A stretch of DNA of 40,960 bases from Dimargaris cristalligena (taxonomy: Eukaryota > Kickxellomycota > Dimargaritomycetes > Dimargaritales > Dimargaritaceae), in the NCBI GenBank assembly GCA_027576995.1, contig JANBQC010000226.1:1-40960 (forward strand), written 5' to 3'. This document shows positions 1 through 11,318 of the stretch, piece by piece. The notes beneath the pieces were generated by a model. It ran no database searches. It had not been told where the DNA came from and worked only from the letters and a program-made list of their open reading frames with translations. Every line of letters begins with the position of its first letter. The first letter of the stretch is position 1. Position numbers and translations under genes: made by a program.

Positions 1-215
1 CCGTTTTCAAAGGTGACCTGCTCCGGCAAGTCAACTATGAAATCCTTCTCAATGTCCTCCTTGGTCATTTGGTAACTAAAGCTATCGCAGCGCTGGTAGG
101 GGGGAACGGGAATATTCACTTCCGGAGCGGCAGCCTGGGCATGTGTAGAGTTTAGAAGCGTCAGACTCACCAGGAGACCGAAGAGGCTGAACCGTATGGC
201 ATTCAAGGCAGACAT
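1..215 (-). CDS. Secreted protein of unknown function, N-terminal part (runs off the left edge)
   Basis: Seen: an ATG at 215 on the minus strand opens a frame with no stop down to base 3 (71 residues). The first 26 or so residues form a typical signal peptide: a basic start (Arg8), a hydrophobic core (LFGLLVSLTLL) and small residues before a likely cut near THAQA-A. The mature part starts APEVNIPVPPY and has one Cys (about residue 42) and an acidic stretch (KEDIEKD). The protein is therefore probably exported through the secretory pathway. I do not recognise a family and the remainder lies outside the window. It could contain an intron further on. The start is well supported because the signal peptide follows directly from it. 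Confidence 0.6.
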   Translation of the reverse strand, partial: MSALNAIRFSLFGLLVSLTLLNSTHAQAAAPEVNIPVPPYQRCDSFSYQMTKEDIEKDFIVDLPEQVTFEN

Positions 216-2827
216 AGTGCTATATAACTGCCGGACTAAGAGGTAAGGAGGGTAAGTAGCAACTACGAGGTGGAGGTCGGTGAGGGTGGACTTCAGCTAA
301 CTTTGGGGATTGGAAAAGGAAAGGCGTAATAAACGGTGGCAGTTAGTTACTAAATATATTCACTGGGCGTTGTTTCAGTAATTGTAGGTGTATCCTGAGC
401 CAGCTAATGGAGTCAAGATGGACAAAGCGGGTAATAAAAATGTGCATATGATGGTAATGAGGCAGGTTTGTATTATAACCTACATTTCGACAGTGATATG
501 AGAACGCAAGTTTGCTCGGGTCTATACACGAATGGTCTTAGGGGAAGTATGTCGGATATCTAGGTAGGTCAGTGTGATTTATGTAGATCCTTTTTAAAAA
601 CGGCGGCTATTATAGAATATTGGGGGCAAGTTTCAGTAAAGAACGGCGAGGGTAATGCTAGCAATGGTCCGCGAATTATACAGGGAAACACGGCCAAAGA
701 ACTAGTGAAAATTAAGAGGGGCCAAAGATAGGTGGATAGAATAGGAGAAGAGAGGGTGGAGAATTGGGCGAATTAGTAGGCTCAGAGCAACCGATGTTAG
801 AAAGATAGTGTTTATAGAAGGCCGCGACATGGTATATATATACATACCGAATTATTCGGCAACAGTCGTCTGGGTGAGGGGGTATGTGTACTGAATGAAA
901 TGGCCCGCCAGGCGTACTTCAGCAAGGAGGGAAGAAAGGGAAAGGGAAATAAGGGAAGGGAAGGATAGGATAGGCCTGCCTTAATTCAACTCCCTCTCTC
1001 CTATCCCTCCTACAGCCGGCGATCTCGCCCCCTTCGTCGTTCGACTCAAGGGTGCAAAAACCACCAACGGCGGCCTGTTCCCGGATCTATACAAAGATCC
1101 CTAAATATTTATTTCGGGAAACCCGACTAACTGGTACTTGAGTCCGATTGGCGAGGGGCTATAGGGCTTACCCCCCTATTCCCCTTTTCCAAAAATCATC
1201 GCCCTTGACTGCCATACCTTCACTATAGTAGGTCGTTTAACTTGCGTATTGCACTATTACATTTTGTGTCTCGCCTACGAAGCCCTTCTCCCTATTTTTT
1301 AAAATATGTCTACCATGTCCGGTCGTTCATTAGATTTAGAAACAGTGCAACAACTTTATTTGCACCTCTAGCACATTTTTATTCATCAACACCATCTTAT
1401 TTACCCTCAATTATGCATTTTTCACACAGGGTCTGCACTGGCAATTAGACGCTGGGCGGTGGATAGTATGATAGGTAAACGAATAGGTTTTTGTATAGAA
1501 ATCTAAGAAGGGTCCCAACTTTGTACGGGTCAGGCAACATTGGGTGGGCCCCAACCCTCCTCACTCTTCATTTCCCTTGTATTCACCTTAATGGCGTCCG
1601 CAATAGATTGCCATAGGGCGGGCCTCCCATCCGCTAGCGGGGGGCATCGTACAGGTTCAGCTGGTCTTGGGGCCCCGGGCTATTGATTTTCGAGCTGGTA
1701 AATGACCTAAATCCTACCCAATCAACCACATTTTAAAGTAAACGATTAGCATTGCCGCCTGTTTCACCTCATTATCGCAATCGCCCCGACTTTCCTTTCT
1801 CTTCTTCTCGACCGCGGCACTTGCGCAGGGAGGCAGGTGGGTAGGTAGGAAAGCTGGACCGTAGTCCCGGGTTTGGTGATCATCAGCCGCAAAATGAGCT
1901 GATTAAAATTAGCATGGATGTAGTAGGTCAATCTATATTTTATTCGACCACTACCATTGCCATTATATACAACTATAAAGGCTACTCTCTATAATTATCT
2001 CGCACTTTCTCACCTAATCGCACTTTTCTCCGCCTATATATACTCGACTAGCCAAGGAGTAGGGCCTATACAGGGAGTCAACCACCTTAATAATAAATAC
2101 ATGAAACCTTGGATTGCCACAACCCGTAGGGAAACCGAGGCAGTTGGTAGGGTAGTGTCACATTCTAGTTCAACCGAAATAGTGTCAGCGACTACCCCCA
2201 GAAGGAACCCTTTCTCTTCGAGCCATTTTAAACTCTCGACAATCCACCCTGGGGGGATACTCGGTTAATATATCGGCGAAATTGAACATACCTCTTGTCG
2301 AAGGCCAAGCTACCGCCCGGGACATATATAAAGGGGGATGTGGACTGCCCAGGGCTTAATTAGGATAAAGAGGGTGTTGGGCGATGAGGGGGCCGTTAAA
2401 TAAAATAAATAATAATTGAACGGCAGTTCAATCAGGACCTCTATTTATGCCCGAACAAGTCGCAGCCATCAATGGTCGAGAGATCCCCCCCCCTCCTCCT
2501 CCCATACAACTGGCGTCTGCTATACCTCCGATACTCCTCCTGCTTGACCCAAGAAGCTGAATTGGTACCGTGTATTTTTATTTAATTTTTAATTTGCGTC
2601 GATTTAATTACAGTCACTGGTCCGCCAAGAGGCCTCGACCTGGGATCTTGTTATCCTTTTCGCTGAGACCTAATGGACTTGTTCACTCCTTTTATATTTG
2701 GGGATAAATGCTCAAAGTGGTCGGCCCCGTAGACTAGTAGTATGCCCCCTACTCCTAGGACTGGTTGGAGATATCAATTGGGAAGGATAGAAATATGGTA
2801 GTGGATGTGAGCGATGTTCCACCAAGT

Positions 2828-2850
2828 CTCACACACACTCTCTCTCTCTC
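2828..2850. repeat. CA/CT compound microsatellite
   Basis: A short run of CA units passes into about seven CT units. It lies in non-coding sequence and is probably slippage-generated. Confidence 0.8.
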
Positions 2851-3267
2851 TTTCTTGGCTTCCGTTCAGCAGTCCGGCCATTTATCATTACAAGAATTAA
2901 AATGACCACGAATATATATATATTAAATTATCGAGTCGGTATAACATGAGCGAATGATGTATAAGGTATAACTATTACAATTTACGAAGGACTGTATTAC
3001 CCATAAGTATTTCAGAAATCATGGAAATATGTATACGAAGGGGTTTATTTCATCGACACGCATGGTATGCTCCCCTTACCAATAAAAAAAAAAGGCCAAA
3101 TTAGTTAGATGAGAGGGGTACAGTAAATTATGAACCACCTATACCCCCCCTCAACTGGCACAGTTGACTTTTAACCAATTTGGTCCGAAACACATACGAC
3201 AATGTAAAAATAATAATAATAATATTCAAAAAGACGCGTACGAAGAATTAACGAAAAAAGATGATAA

Positions 3268-3291
3268 AGAGAGAGAGATTGAGAGAGAGAG
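3268..3291. repeat. GA microsatellite downstream of TMA46
   Basis: An interrupted GA run (GAGAGAGA-TT-GAGAGAGAGA) about 70 bases beyond the TMA46 stop codon. On the transcript strand it is a CT-rich 3' region. Confidence 0.7.
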
Positions 3292-3362
3292 TAAGAACCC
3301 TCCCAAAAGCAGCCGGTAAGGAAGAGAAGCTCATTCCTGGAAGGAGGGGAATACTATCCGAA

Positions 3363-4605
3363 CTAGGCGGTCAGACTGGTGTTTTCGAGTTGTTCGGCCA
3401 ACCGAGTTCCATCATTGGTCGGGTCCGCCTCCCGGTCGGCGTCGGCCGTGGAGGGTTGTTGGTGGCCTTCTTCATCGGCCCGGTTCTGATACTGGCTAAT
3501 TTCGAATACATCCCCTTCCTCATCCTCACCATTTTGCAGCAACTCCGGGTTAAAGTCAAAGAAGTCCCGCCCGCTCATATTCACAGCCCGCCCGGCCTTA
3601 AAAGCGGCCTCCTTCGCCTTATGTTCGGCCTCTTCAGCGGCTTCCTTCCGGGCCCGACGGTCCTTCTTCCACTGGGTAAACGTCTCCAACGTCACGGGCG
3701 TGAGGTTCGAACCCAGGTTATGCCGCTCGGTTTCGAGGAAATCCTCCAACGAAATCTGGTTCTTGGCCTCCTCTTCCGCCAGTTGCGCCTTCTTACTCTT
3801 AAGGATGAACCCTTTGGGTAGCGCGTGACGGTATTGGCATTTGGGTCCACCGTTGGGACATTCCCAGAACCAACCGTACTTTTGGTCCTCAATGGCCTGG
3901 AGGAAATGTTTACAGACGATGTCGGTTATGTTGGAGTTCTTGGTAAGCTTAGAGTTGACCACAGATTCCAGCTTAGACTGATCCCAAGAGTCCATGGTAT
4001 CTAGTAGGTGGAGATATAATTGTAGTAGTAGGGGAAATGGGTTGGGCGTCAGTGAAAAATTAGGCTAGTGGAAAATACCCGGTTCTGGGGGCAATAGTCG
4101 TTGCGGGATTCATAGTGTCCACACTGGAGTCGATTCAATATATATATAAATCTCCACTGTACTTACCCGATTCTTTATCGTCACGAGCATCGGTGTACAT
4201 GTCAATCTTAGTCGCCTTCCGGTCAATTTTAAGATCATGCGAGAATTTACAGCGGTCGCCCTTCGTGCAAGTGCCCTGCTTAAAATGCGCGCACAGTACT
4301 GTCTTGGGGTCCACGCCGAAGGGCACCTTCTGCTGGGCCAAAACGGGCTTGAAGAGCTCGGCCAGTTCGGCCTTCTTCCTAGCTTCCGCCTCCTTCTTGT
4401 TCGAGACCAGGTTCTTCCGTTCCTCGGCCTCCTTCAGCTTCTTACTGTTACCCGCGGTCAAAACTTGCTGTTCGACCTGTTGGACATAGCGATTCACCTT
4501 GGCGGACTTATTCTTGTTTTTGAGACCAAAGGTCTTGTCCTCGATTTGCTTCTTTTTGTTCTTGTCATTGGTTTTGGCGGCCGGCTGATTCTTCTTTGGC
4601 GGCAT
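3363..4605 (-). CDS. TMA46: TMA46/ZC3H15-type CCCH zinc-finger, translation-associated protein
   Basis: Two exons, 4605-4167 and 4000-3363, with a 166-nt intron (donor GTAAGT, acceptor CTAG) whose phase joins cleanly; 358 residues. Seen: a Lys-rich start (MPPKKNQPAAK), a charged helix at about 35-95, a CCCH finger C105-x7-C113-x5-C119-x3-H123, and a second finger with C176, C194, C201 and H205 around the motif YGWFWECPNGG. Next come ISLEDFLE and an Arg/Lys/Ala-rich helix, then SGRDFFDFNPEL, all in the family order. An acidic tail closes it. Known: Tma46/DFRP1 partners the developmentally regulated GTPase Drg/Rbg1 on ribosomes in the cytoplasm. The start has a CCCACCATG context. The ITPA gene lies upstream on the same strand, with 803 bp between. 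Confidence in family is high; exact tail function is unknown. Confidence 0.93.
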
Positions 4606-5102
4606 GGTGGGCGGAGTGGAATAAAGGCGGAGTTAAGGGAGCGGGAGGAGGGGCGAAGTGGTCAGAGTGGCGCCGAATCGATAAAACCGATTTACAAACG
4701 AGAATACAATAAAACACTAGAACGGGACTCAAGTGAGAGGGGAGGGGGGGGGGTTGTTCTCGACTGGTGCGGATTGTGAAAGCAGTAGAAGGATATGTAG
4801 TATAGATAACCCTACTAACAAAGTGGATGCAACGGGCCAAACAGAAAAAGGGGGCAGCACAAGTGTATGGTGAGATGAGAGAGAGAAGGAGAGAGGGTGA
4901 TTCGGAATGGGTGCGGCGAAGGCGATCAATCTACTCGATTCTACTTGCGCCTAGTTTGTCTCGAGATTAAGGCAAAGGGAGTCCGCTATTATTTTAAACT
5001 TTGCCAGTATGCGCCCCCCTCCTGCTCAGCTGTGACTACAACACTAGTGGCCATTTGCCTTTCTATATAAAATTCCGACCCCAAATACCCATGGGATGTA
5101 AA

Positions 5103-5110
5103 TCACGTGA
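5103..5110. promoter_or_regulatory. TCACGTGA, CACGTG E-box palindrome
   Basis: A perfect 8-base palindrome containing CACGTG about 500 bp upstream of TMA46. CACGTG is the known core site of fungal bHLH factors such as Cbf1. Binding here is inference, and a chance match is possible. Confidence 0.35.
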
Positions 5111-5119
5111 CCAAATATA

Positions 5120-5138
5120 GCTCGGTTTGAAACCGAGC
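5120..5138. promoter_or_regulatory. Perfect 9+1+9 palindrome, possible binding site or hairpin
   Basis: Arms GCTCGGTTT and AAACCGAGC match perfectly around a single central G, only 9 bases from the CACGTG palindrome. Such dyads fit a dimeric regulator or a cruciform. No factor is identified. Confidence 0.35.
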
Positions 5139-5408
5139 GTACTGGATAGAGGGGAGAAGGGATTTATGGGAGAGGATGTGGGTGAAAGAGAGAGAGAGGC
5201 TGCCAGCAACTAGCATAGAAAAATACGACTTCTCGCCACCGCTTAATTAAAAAGGCATTGCAGCGGATACAGGAGGGAGAGCCGATATATCATCAAGTTC
5301 CCGCAAGCCGTTTACGCAACATACTACGTATACTACAGTAAAGACGGGTTTATTACATCTAGCAAACCCAGAGATGGTGTAAATATGCGTAACCTAGTCG
5401 ACCTAACC

Positions 5409-6691
5409 CTAGTTGTCGAGAGTCTGCAAATAGGCCTGTAGTTTCTCAAGGGCCCGGTAGCGATGCGAAATGGTGTTCTTGAGTTTGCAGGGCATTTCGG
5501 CGTAGGTCTCGGTGTAGCCCTCGGGCTCGAAAATAGGGTCCCAGCCGAAACTAGCGGATCCCCGGGCCGGTACGACTCGACCCTGCCAAAGAATAATGAG
5601 CGAATCGGTATCAAAAGTATCCAAAAAGAACCAGGGGGTGAGTAAGTAAGTGAATGGCGGTGACTATACGGCGCACGATTGGGACCGGCTAACTAACTAA
5701 CAATACCATTATCCATTGAGCTTGGCGAGGAACTATAGACCAGTTGTTGAATTAGAACTAAACTAGTCGGGGATGGGTAGACAAAAAACTTACATCAGTC
5801 TTTCCCTCAAAAATGATGGGTTCGTGACCAGGACCAGCACTGTACGCAAATGTACACAGCGCATAGGCGGTTTTGTCTTCAAACCCCGCGAGCATGCTAT
5901 TCAGGCCTATAATAAAATAGCATTGTCGATTGCATATTGGAATAAAGAGGATAGGTTTACCCGCAGGTTAGGCAGCACCATTAGTATAAGGGCCATCGAA
6001 TGCATCGGGATGATGGCGTTTCCTAGTGGAAATCTGTGGAGTATATACCACGAATTAGATTATCTGCAACACCACGGGATATGTAATAGACCACCAACTG
6101 AAAAAAATATAAATAAAAAATACCTTCGTGCTTGAGCTTGCCCATAAACCATTTGATGTATGGGCCGGGGAGGCCATGGAGAGCATTGAAGCACAGGGAG
6201 GTATCCTCGGTAATAACGGGCCCCTGGACAACTTCGGCCGCCCGGCGGCATTTATCGGCCGATACTTCCGCAGTCTCGCCCTGGATTTCGGGCACTGGTG
6301 GTAGGAACCCAAGGGAATCACCCCCCGTGGAGAGATGGTCAAGTGAGTGAAATGATGGGATAAAAAACAAACCAACCAACAAACAGGACGGGCGTTAATC
6401 GCCAAGGCCTTGCAGGAGTCCCTTCAGGGTGACAGTTAAGCCGAACCATTGCTAGGCCCATATGTCGGTCTAGTTCGCTTTGCGAGGCTTGAGACGGATA
6501 GCCGATACTCGGGACTGGTGGTATATATGGCTTGAAGAGTAAATAAAGGGGCCGGGCCCAGACTACTTACGGTCGATGGGACGGGCCTCGAGGTCTACTA
6601 CATTTCCGAGAATCTGCCGGACTTCCCGGAGTTTGTTCTGGTTGCCCGTGACGAAAACGAGCTTGCGCAGGGGAGCGGAGGACGAGGCCAT
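5409..6691 (-). CDS. HAM1: Inosine triphosphate pyrophosphatase (ITPA/HAM1)
   Basis: Hydrolyses ITP, dITP and XTP to monophosphates, keeping deaminated purines out of nucleic acids; a cytosolic dimer that uses Mg. Four exons: 6691-6571, 6294-6124, 5906-5794 and 5582-5409. Introns are 276, 217 and 211 nt, all GT-AG with matching phases, giving 192 residues, the usual size. Seen in order: [16 protein letters not shown] (nucleotide-binding start), DLPEIQGE formed across the first splice, [58 protein letters not shown] and [12 protein letters not shown]. All family blocks are present and no key residue appears lost. The start is in CCCACCATGG. It is divergent from the EBP1 gene, with 558 bp between starts. 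Confidence 0.95.
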
Positions 6692-7249
6692 GGTGGGTAA
6701 TGGGGTAGATGGACTATAAATGGGTGTTTTTTGGGGAGGAGGTTAAGCTACCAAAACTGGAAAGAGGGCTAGGGCTGGGCCGGCGTGAAAAGGGAAGGGG
6801 GCTCTATGAAGTAAGGAGAGGTGGTGGGTGTGAGCTTCGGGTGCATGTATTAGGTAGGAGCAGTGGGGATATTTGTCATCCTAAATTCCTCCCATACCTT
6901 CTTCTCGACCAAGAGGAGTAAAGTATATACCATGGTGGGTATTTTATGGTTTCTCAGTGGCTTACTTTACCGCCTTGCTAAATACTATGGATTTTTTTCC
7001 TTGTCAAAGCAGAGGAGAGGAGGAGCTGACCAAGGCGGAGTTGTGTAGGGGGAAAAGGCCTGCCTCCCCCGTTAGATCCTGAAAACACCATACTCTGTTC
7101 TACTATACCACACTATAGCATACGGCCTAGTTTCCTTTTGATCCGCCCGCCCGGCCCACTGACCTGATCTCCCTCCTTGCCTTCCTAGTGCACACCATCT
7201 CTCCCCCTTCGCTTTGTCCTTATCCCCCCTTCGTATCTCCTATTCCACC
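6692..7249. promoter_or_regulatory. Shared divergent promoter region of ITPA and EBP1
   Basis: 558 bp separate the two head-to-head start codons. The EBP1 side is strongly pyrimidine-rich from about 7110 to 7249, a common feature upstream of highly expressed fungal translation genes. No canonical TATAAA box stands out, and the exact transcription starts cannot be placed. Confidence 0.45.
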
Positions 7250-8703
7250 ATGTCCAAGTTGAAGAAGAAGGTTAACGCCACCAAGGAGGATGCCTCCAAG
7301 CACACCATCGCTTCCCCGTCCGTGGTGAACCGCTTCAAGTCCGCCGCCCGTGCTGCTGATGGTAGGACAGTGCCCACTCTCTCTCTATATAAAGGGTTAT
7401 ATTGCCCGATCCACCCCGGCTTTTCATACAGCCAGCAGTCAGCCTTGCTTTCTAGTTGAAAAGGACGGCTGGATTACACCAACTGCATTCCCCCGATCTC
7501 CGTAAGACATTTTAAGCCATCTATCCCCACTCTTGGTTAGCCGAGGGCGGATCGGAGATGCCCTGAAACAATGACCGGCAACTTACCTTAAGTACCCGAT
7601 GTATGCATATTTATATCCCCACCTCTCCCTTATTCGCCTTTGTGACCCCCTGTTCCAAAAAAAAAAACGCCCCAATCTTTATGTGAACCTGTCGCCACCC
7701 CCGCTTGTTTCCACCAGCCGCCATGGAGGCCGTGATCGCCGCTTGCCTGCCCGGAGCTAAGATCCCGGAGCTGTGCCTCCTGGGTGACCAGGCTATCCAG
7801 GACGCCCTGGTCAAGGAGAACATCTCCAAGACCGTCGCCAAGGGAATCGCCTTCCCCACGACCGTCTCGCCCAACCACATTGTGGCCCACTTGAGCCCCC
7901 TCCAGACCAGCGAAGAAGCCGGTTTGGAACTGAAGGCCGGTGATATGGTCAAGATCCAGCTGGGTGCCCAGGTGGACGGGGAGCCCGCTCTGGTGGCCCA
8001 CACCTTGGTGGTTGGCCAAGAGAAGATTGACGGTCGCCAGGCCGACGTGCTGCTGGCCGCGCACTACGCCACCGAAGCTACCCTGAAGTTGCTGAAGCCC
8101 GGTAAGATCAACTACGACATTACCGAGGCCATCCAGAAGGTCGCCAGTGACTTCGATGCCGTGCCCATGGAAGGTATGCTGTCCACCCAGATCCAGCGCA
8201 ACCAAATCGACGGTGGCAAAACCATCATTGTGAACCCCACCCCCGAACAGCGCAAGGGGCACAAGACCGTGGAGTTCCAGGAGAACGAAGTCTACCAACT
8301 CGACATCATCGTGTCCACCGGTGACGGTAAGCTCCGTGATACCGATTACCGTACCACCGTGTTCAAGAAGACCGACAGCACCTACTCCCTCAAGATGCAA
8401 ACCTCCCAGGTCGTCTTCCGTGAAGTGCAGCAGAAATTCGCCAAGTTTCCCTTTGCCCTGCGGTACCTCTCCGACGAACGCAAGGCCCGTCTGGGTCTGA
8501 TTGAATGCGCCAAGAGTGGTGTGGTCACCCCCTACACCGTGTACGCCGAGAAGACCGGTGCCCTCGTGGCCCAGTTCCAAATGACCGTCCTGATCCTTCC
8601 CACCGGTGCCGAACGGATTACCGGATCCTGGTTCAAGCCCGAATCGGTCACTTCTGATAAGGCCCTCAAGAACCAGGAAATCATCGACCTCCTGGCTGCT
8701 TAA
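7250..8703 (+). CDS. EBP1/PA2G4-type proliferation-associated protein (inactive methionine aminopeptidase fold)
   Basis: Two exons, 7250-7361 and 7718-8703, with a 356-nt intron (GTAGGA...CCACCAG); 365 residues. Seen: a Lys-rich start (SKLKKKVNATK), an M24 pita-bread fold core with AFPTTVSPNHIVAHLSPL, GDMVKIQLGAQVDG, VAHTLVV, EGMLSTQI, KTIIVNPT, EVYQLDIIVSTGDG and LRDTDYRTTVFK, then CAKSGVVTPYTVYAEK and AQFQMTVLILPTG. Known: EBP1 and Cdb4 relatives bind ribosomes and RNA and lack peptidase activity. By remembered alignment with MetAP2, the metal-ligand positions are substituted here (Q and L for the two Asp, T for His), so it is predicted to be non-catalytic. The long Lys-rich C-terminal tail of animal EBP1 is missing. 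Codon use is strongly C-biased at third positions, suggesting high expression. The start is in CCACCATGTCC. Confidence 0.93.
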
Positions 8704-9822
8704 GTCGGTATGTTTTTTTCATTTATACTATTTCAATCGACATTTCCTCTTCTTCGTCTTCCTCCTCTACCATGTGCGTGTGTGGGCCGCTCTCTGTTTT
8801 CGGGAATGCGCCTGCCCCCCTTTTTTTTGTGGCTATAGTAGCATAGTTATTCCAACCGGTACAGTTCAAACATTATAAAGAAGTGGATATGGATATTGAG
8901 GGGTTGAGCGGGGGAGTTGCCTTGATTAATTATATAAAATTACATTCTCATTTTGCCTCCTTTTTTTAAAAAAAATATGGAAAAAACTCTGCGGGAATTT
9001 ATAGTGTTGGGGGTGGAAGATTTTCCCGGCGACCCACCTGTGTGGATCCCGGTGGCTTATCACCCGGATTTAGCTTATTTTTTTAATCACAAAACAGTAT
9101 AATGCGAGGAACAGAAGGGAATGGTATCTGGCAATTCAGTCTTAAGGTTTCGCTAAGTTTTATTATGTCGTCATCAGCAGCTAAAGGTAGGCTCGTCACT
9201 TAACCAATAGACATGCCTAGAGTAGGAGGAATTAATCGGACTATACCCATCCATCTACACACACTTTGTCTCTCTTTCATTCTCTGTCTCGCTCGTCATT
9301 TGGTTAAGGTTCTCCGATAGGCAATGCGATGTTGTCATGATTGCTGCAATTGGACTGCGCAATGACATGTCCCTGACGTTCCGTGGTATATCCTATCCAC
9401 AGCAGCTGGAGTGAGGGGGACTGATCAGAATTTTCAGCTGTAAGGTCACAGAATAGGTTGGATAAAGAGTTGGGTGTGTATTGATTATTATAAAGGGGTG
9501 TTGTGTGGGGAGGGGGAGTAAACAGCAGTATAGTGAGGGGAAGGGAAAGTCGAAAGGTATAGTAGATTCAATAGACCCCTCACACTACTCGATAGTATAT
9601 ATTACAGAACTGGGAGAATAGGTTAAATAAATCACAGGAAGATAAGATGAGGAGGAGAAGGTATAAAACTAAGAATAAAAGAAAGAGAGCGAAAAAAAAT
9701 AATATGAACGTATACGGATGTTGTGTTACGGCAGTAGCCCAGGTCATTATTAGGTTATAGGGATTTCTTTGGGTACACCCCGACGATAGGTGAAATATAT
9801 ATGAGGGAGAATGTGAGCCGGC
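8704..9822. other. Intergenic, convergent 3' ends of EBP1 and MESH1
   Basis: 1.1 kb of AT-rich spacer with T-runs just after the EBP1 stop (8710-8760, 8820-8829), consistent with a 3' UTR. No gene is seen. Confidence 0.5.
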
Positions 9823-10479
9823 TCAGTTGAATGGCACGCTGCGGCAAAGACACTTATGTTTCTGACCGTTGAATGTGAAAGTTCCATGTTCAAACAAATA
9901 GTTAAGGCGGGCCTCCAGGATAGGACTGGTTCCGGCACAGCAGTCGATGACCTGTTTGGACCAAGCGAAGTACGCCTGGACCCGACGCGGGGTCCAACCG
10001 ACGGGCACAGCGCGGCACAAGTCCAGTAAATTATAGAGTTTATCGGCCAATTTCACGAGCTTAGCATCATAGGAAGCCGAAGCGGCCTTACGGACCTGAA
10101 TACGTTTCCGTTCGGACGGGGGCAGGGCCATATCGTCGGTGCATTCCAGTACCACGCGGCACACGGCCTCACCGAACAGGGCGGTGATTTCCTGCGGGGT
10201 GGTGTCGGTGTCCTCGATGGTGTCATGGAGCAGGGCGGCTTGTAAGGTGACCAGGTCGGTGACACCGGCTTCGACCAAGAAAGACGCCACGCCAATGGGG
10301 TGGTTGATGTAGGGCGTTTGCTCGGGATCCTTGCGGCGTTGGTCGGAGTGTTTCTCGCAGGCGAACATCAGGGTTTTGAAAAGAACCGGGAGACCATCGG
10401 GCGGAAGGGGGGAATCGGCCGAGCCCCACGAGGCGGCTAGGGCCGTGGCGGAGTGGGCGGTGGGTTGACAGGCGGTCAT
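9823..10479 (-). CDS. MESH1/HDDC3-type HD-domain phosphohydrolase (SpoT-like)
   Basis: A single-exon protein of 218 residues. Known: MESH1 is a Mn-dependent HD hydrolase that removes the 3'-pyrophosphate of ppGpp in vitro and acts as an NADPH phosphatase in animal cells. Seen: H44 in EKHSDQRRKDP, H60 in PYINHPIGVA, the HD pair and acidic residues in LLHDTIEDTDTTPQEI (H85, D86, E89, D90), and D146 in VKLADKLYNLLDL, then WSKQVI. All expected metal and substrate positions are present, so it should be active. Only the hydrolase domain is present and no synthetase domain follows, as in eukaryotic MESH1. The C-terminus carries an unusual extension with Cys210 and Cys212. I chose the ATG at 10479 (TCACCATGACC); an in-frame ATG at 10536 would add 19 poorly conserved residues. 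Confidence 0.92.
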   Translation of the reverse strand: MTACQPTAHSATALAASWGSADSPLPPDGLPVLFKTLMFACEKHSDQRRKDPEQTPYINHPIGVASFLVEAGVTDLVTLQAALLHDTIEDTDTTPQEITALFGEAVCRVVLECTDDMALPPSERKRIQVRKAASASYDAKLVKLADKLYNLLDLCRAVPVGWTPRRVQAYFAWSKQVIDCCAGTSPILEARLNYLFEHGTFTFNGQKHKCLCRSVPFN

Positions 10480-10702
10480 GGTGAGTAAGGGAAATGAGGA
10501 GGTGGAGGAAATGCTGCTCCCGGGTGTATGGAGCAAATGGGCGGGGAGGGAGTAGGGGTGGACGAAGGGTCGGGATTAACGCAGCTGTATTTAAGCAATA
10601 GACCAAAGCGTAGAAGTTAAGGTAAGTGAGGTTAGACTAGACTAGACTAGATATGAGAAAAGGGTTCAGTAGAGAGAGTAACTGGGGAGGAGCGTGGCAT
10701 AT

Positions 10703-10718
10703 TATATATATATATATA
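10703..10718. repeat. (TA)8 microsatellite
   Basis: Eight perfect TA units in the region upstream of MESH1. Confidence 0.9.
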
Positions 10719-11318
10719 AGGTATGCATATAGATAGGTATGGAGGGGGGGTTCACTGAAAAAATCATCCAGCGGACGGCGAGCCCGGGGTTTTTATATAT
10801 CAGTTGAATCGCACAGGCTGGCTAGCAGCAGCAGTGGCGCATACACGGAGATAAGAAACAGCAGCGGCGGTATACACCAATAATGGTGGGAGAAAATAGC
10901 GTCCCTTTGTATGGGAGATTTTTCTGCGGGAAGGCCACCCCACTCAAGGGAAGTTAGTGCAGCCGAAAACCCAAAACGGAATACAGAACACGTCGTCTTG
11001 GAACCACGGTCCTCCCGTGATGAATCACTTACTACTATTGGTGCACAGTATTATACTGTAGGGTCAGGGACAAGGCTGCGTTCTTTAAAAAATCCACCAA
11101 GACTGCTGCTGCTTCCACCGCCACAGAGAGGGCTGGAGACTCCCTATATGTTTTTACAGTACAAGCCCCCAGCATTGTTGACTGCCTCTCCTCCTCGCCA
11201 ATCTAAGTCCTACTATTAGTTGGAAATGGAAGACGTTTGGGGCTGGTGGGTTCACCCTATGACCCCACAACCTTAGAGGGTTGTTGCTGCTTTGAAGGGT
11301 TGTGGTTATGTGACCAAG

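Larger units (their letters stand above)
216..3362. other. Gene-poor interval, 3.1 kb
   Basis: This holds the upstream region of the secreted gene on the left and the downstream flank of TMA46 on the right. The open frames here (up to 103 codons) are AT-rich, have no recognisable motif and look like chance. Short CT, GA and TA runs are present, and there is a purine-rich block at about 925-975. I see no gene, tRNA or transposon. Confidence 0.5.
4606..5408. other. TMA46 upstream region / ITPA downstream region
   Basis: This 0.8-kb spacer serves as the TMA46 promoter side. It contains a G-run near 4741-4752, a TCACGTGA palindrome (5103-5110) and a 19-base palindrome (5120-5138). No further gene is supported. 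Confidence 0.5.

Noticed and set aside
3261..3821. 186-codon plus-strand frame
   Set aside because: It is the antisense shadow of TMA46 exon 2, whose zinc-finger motifs are clear.
7630..8580. 316-codon minus-strand frame
   Set aside because: It is the antisense shadow of the EBP1 gene, caused by its strong third-position C bias.
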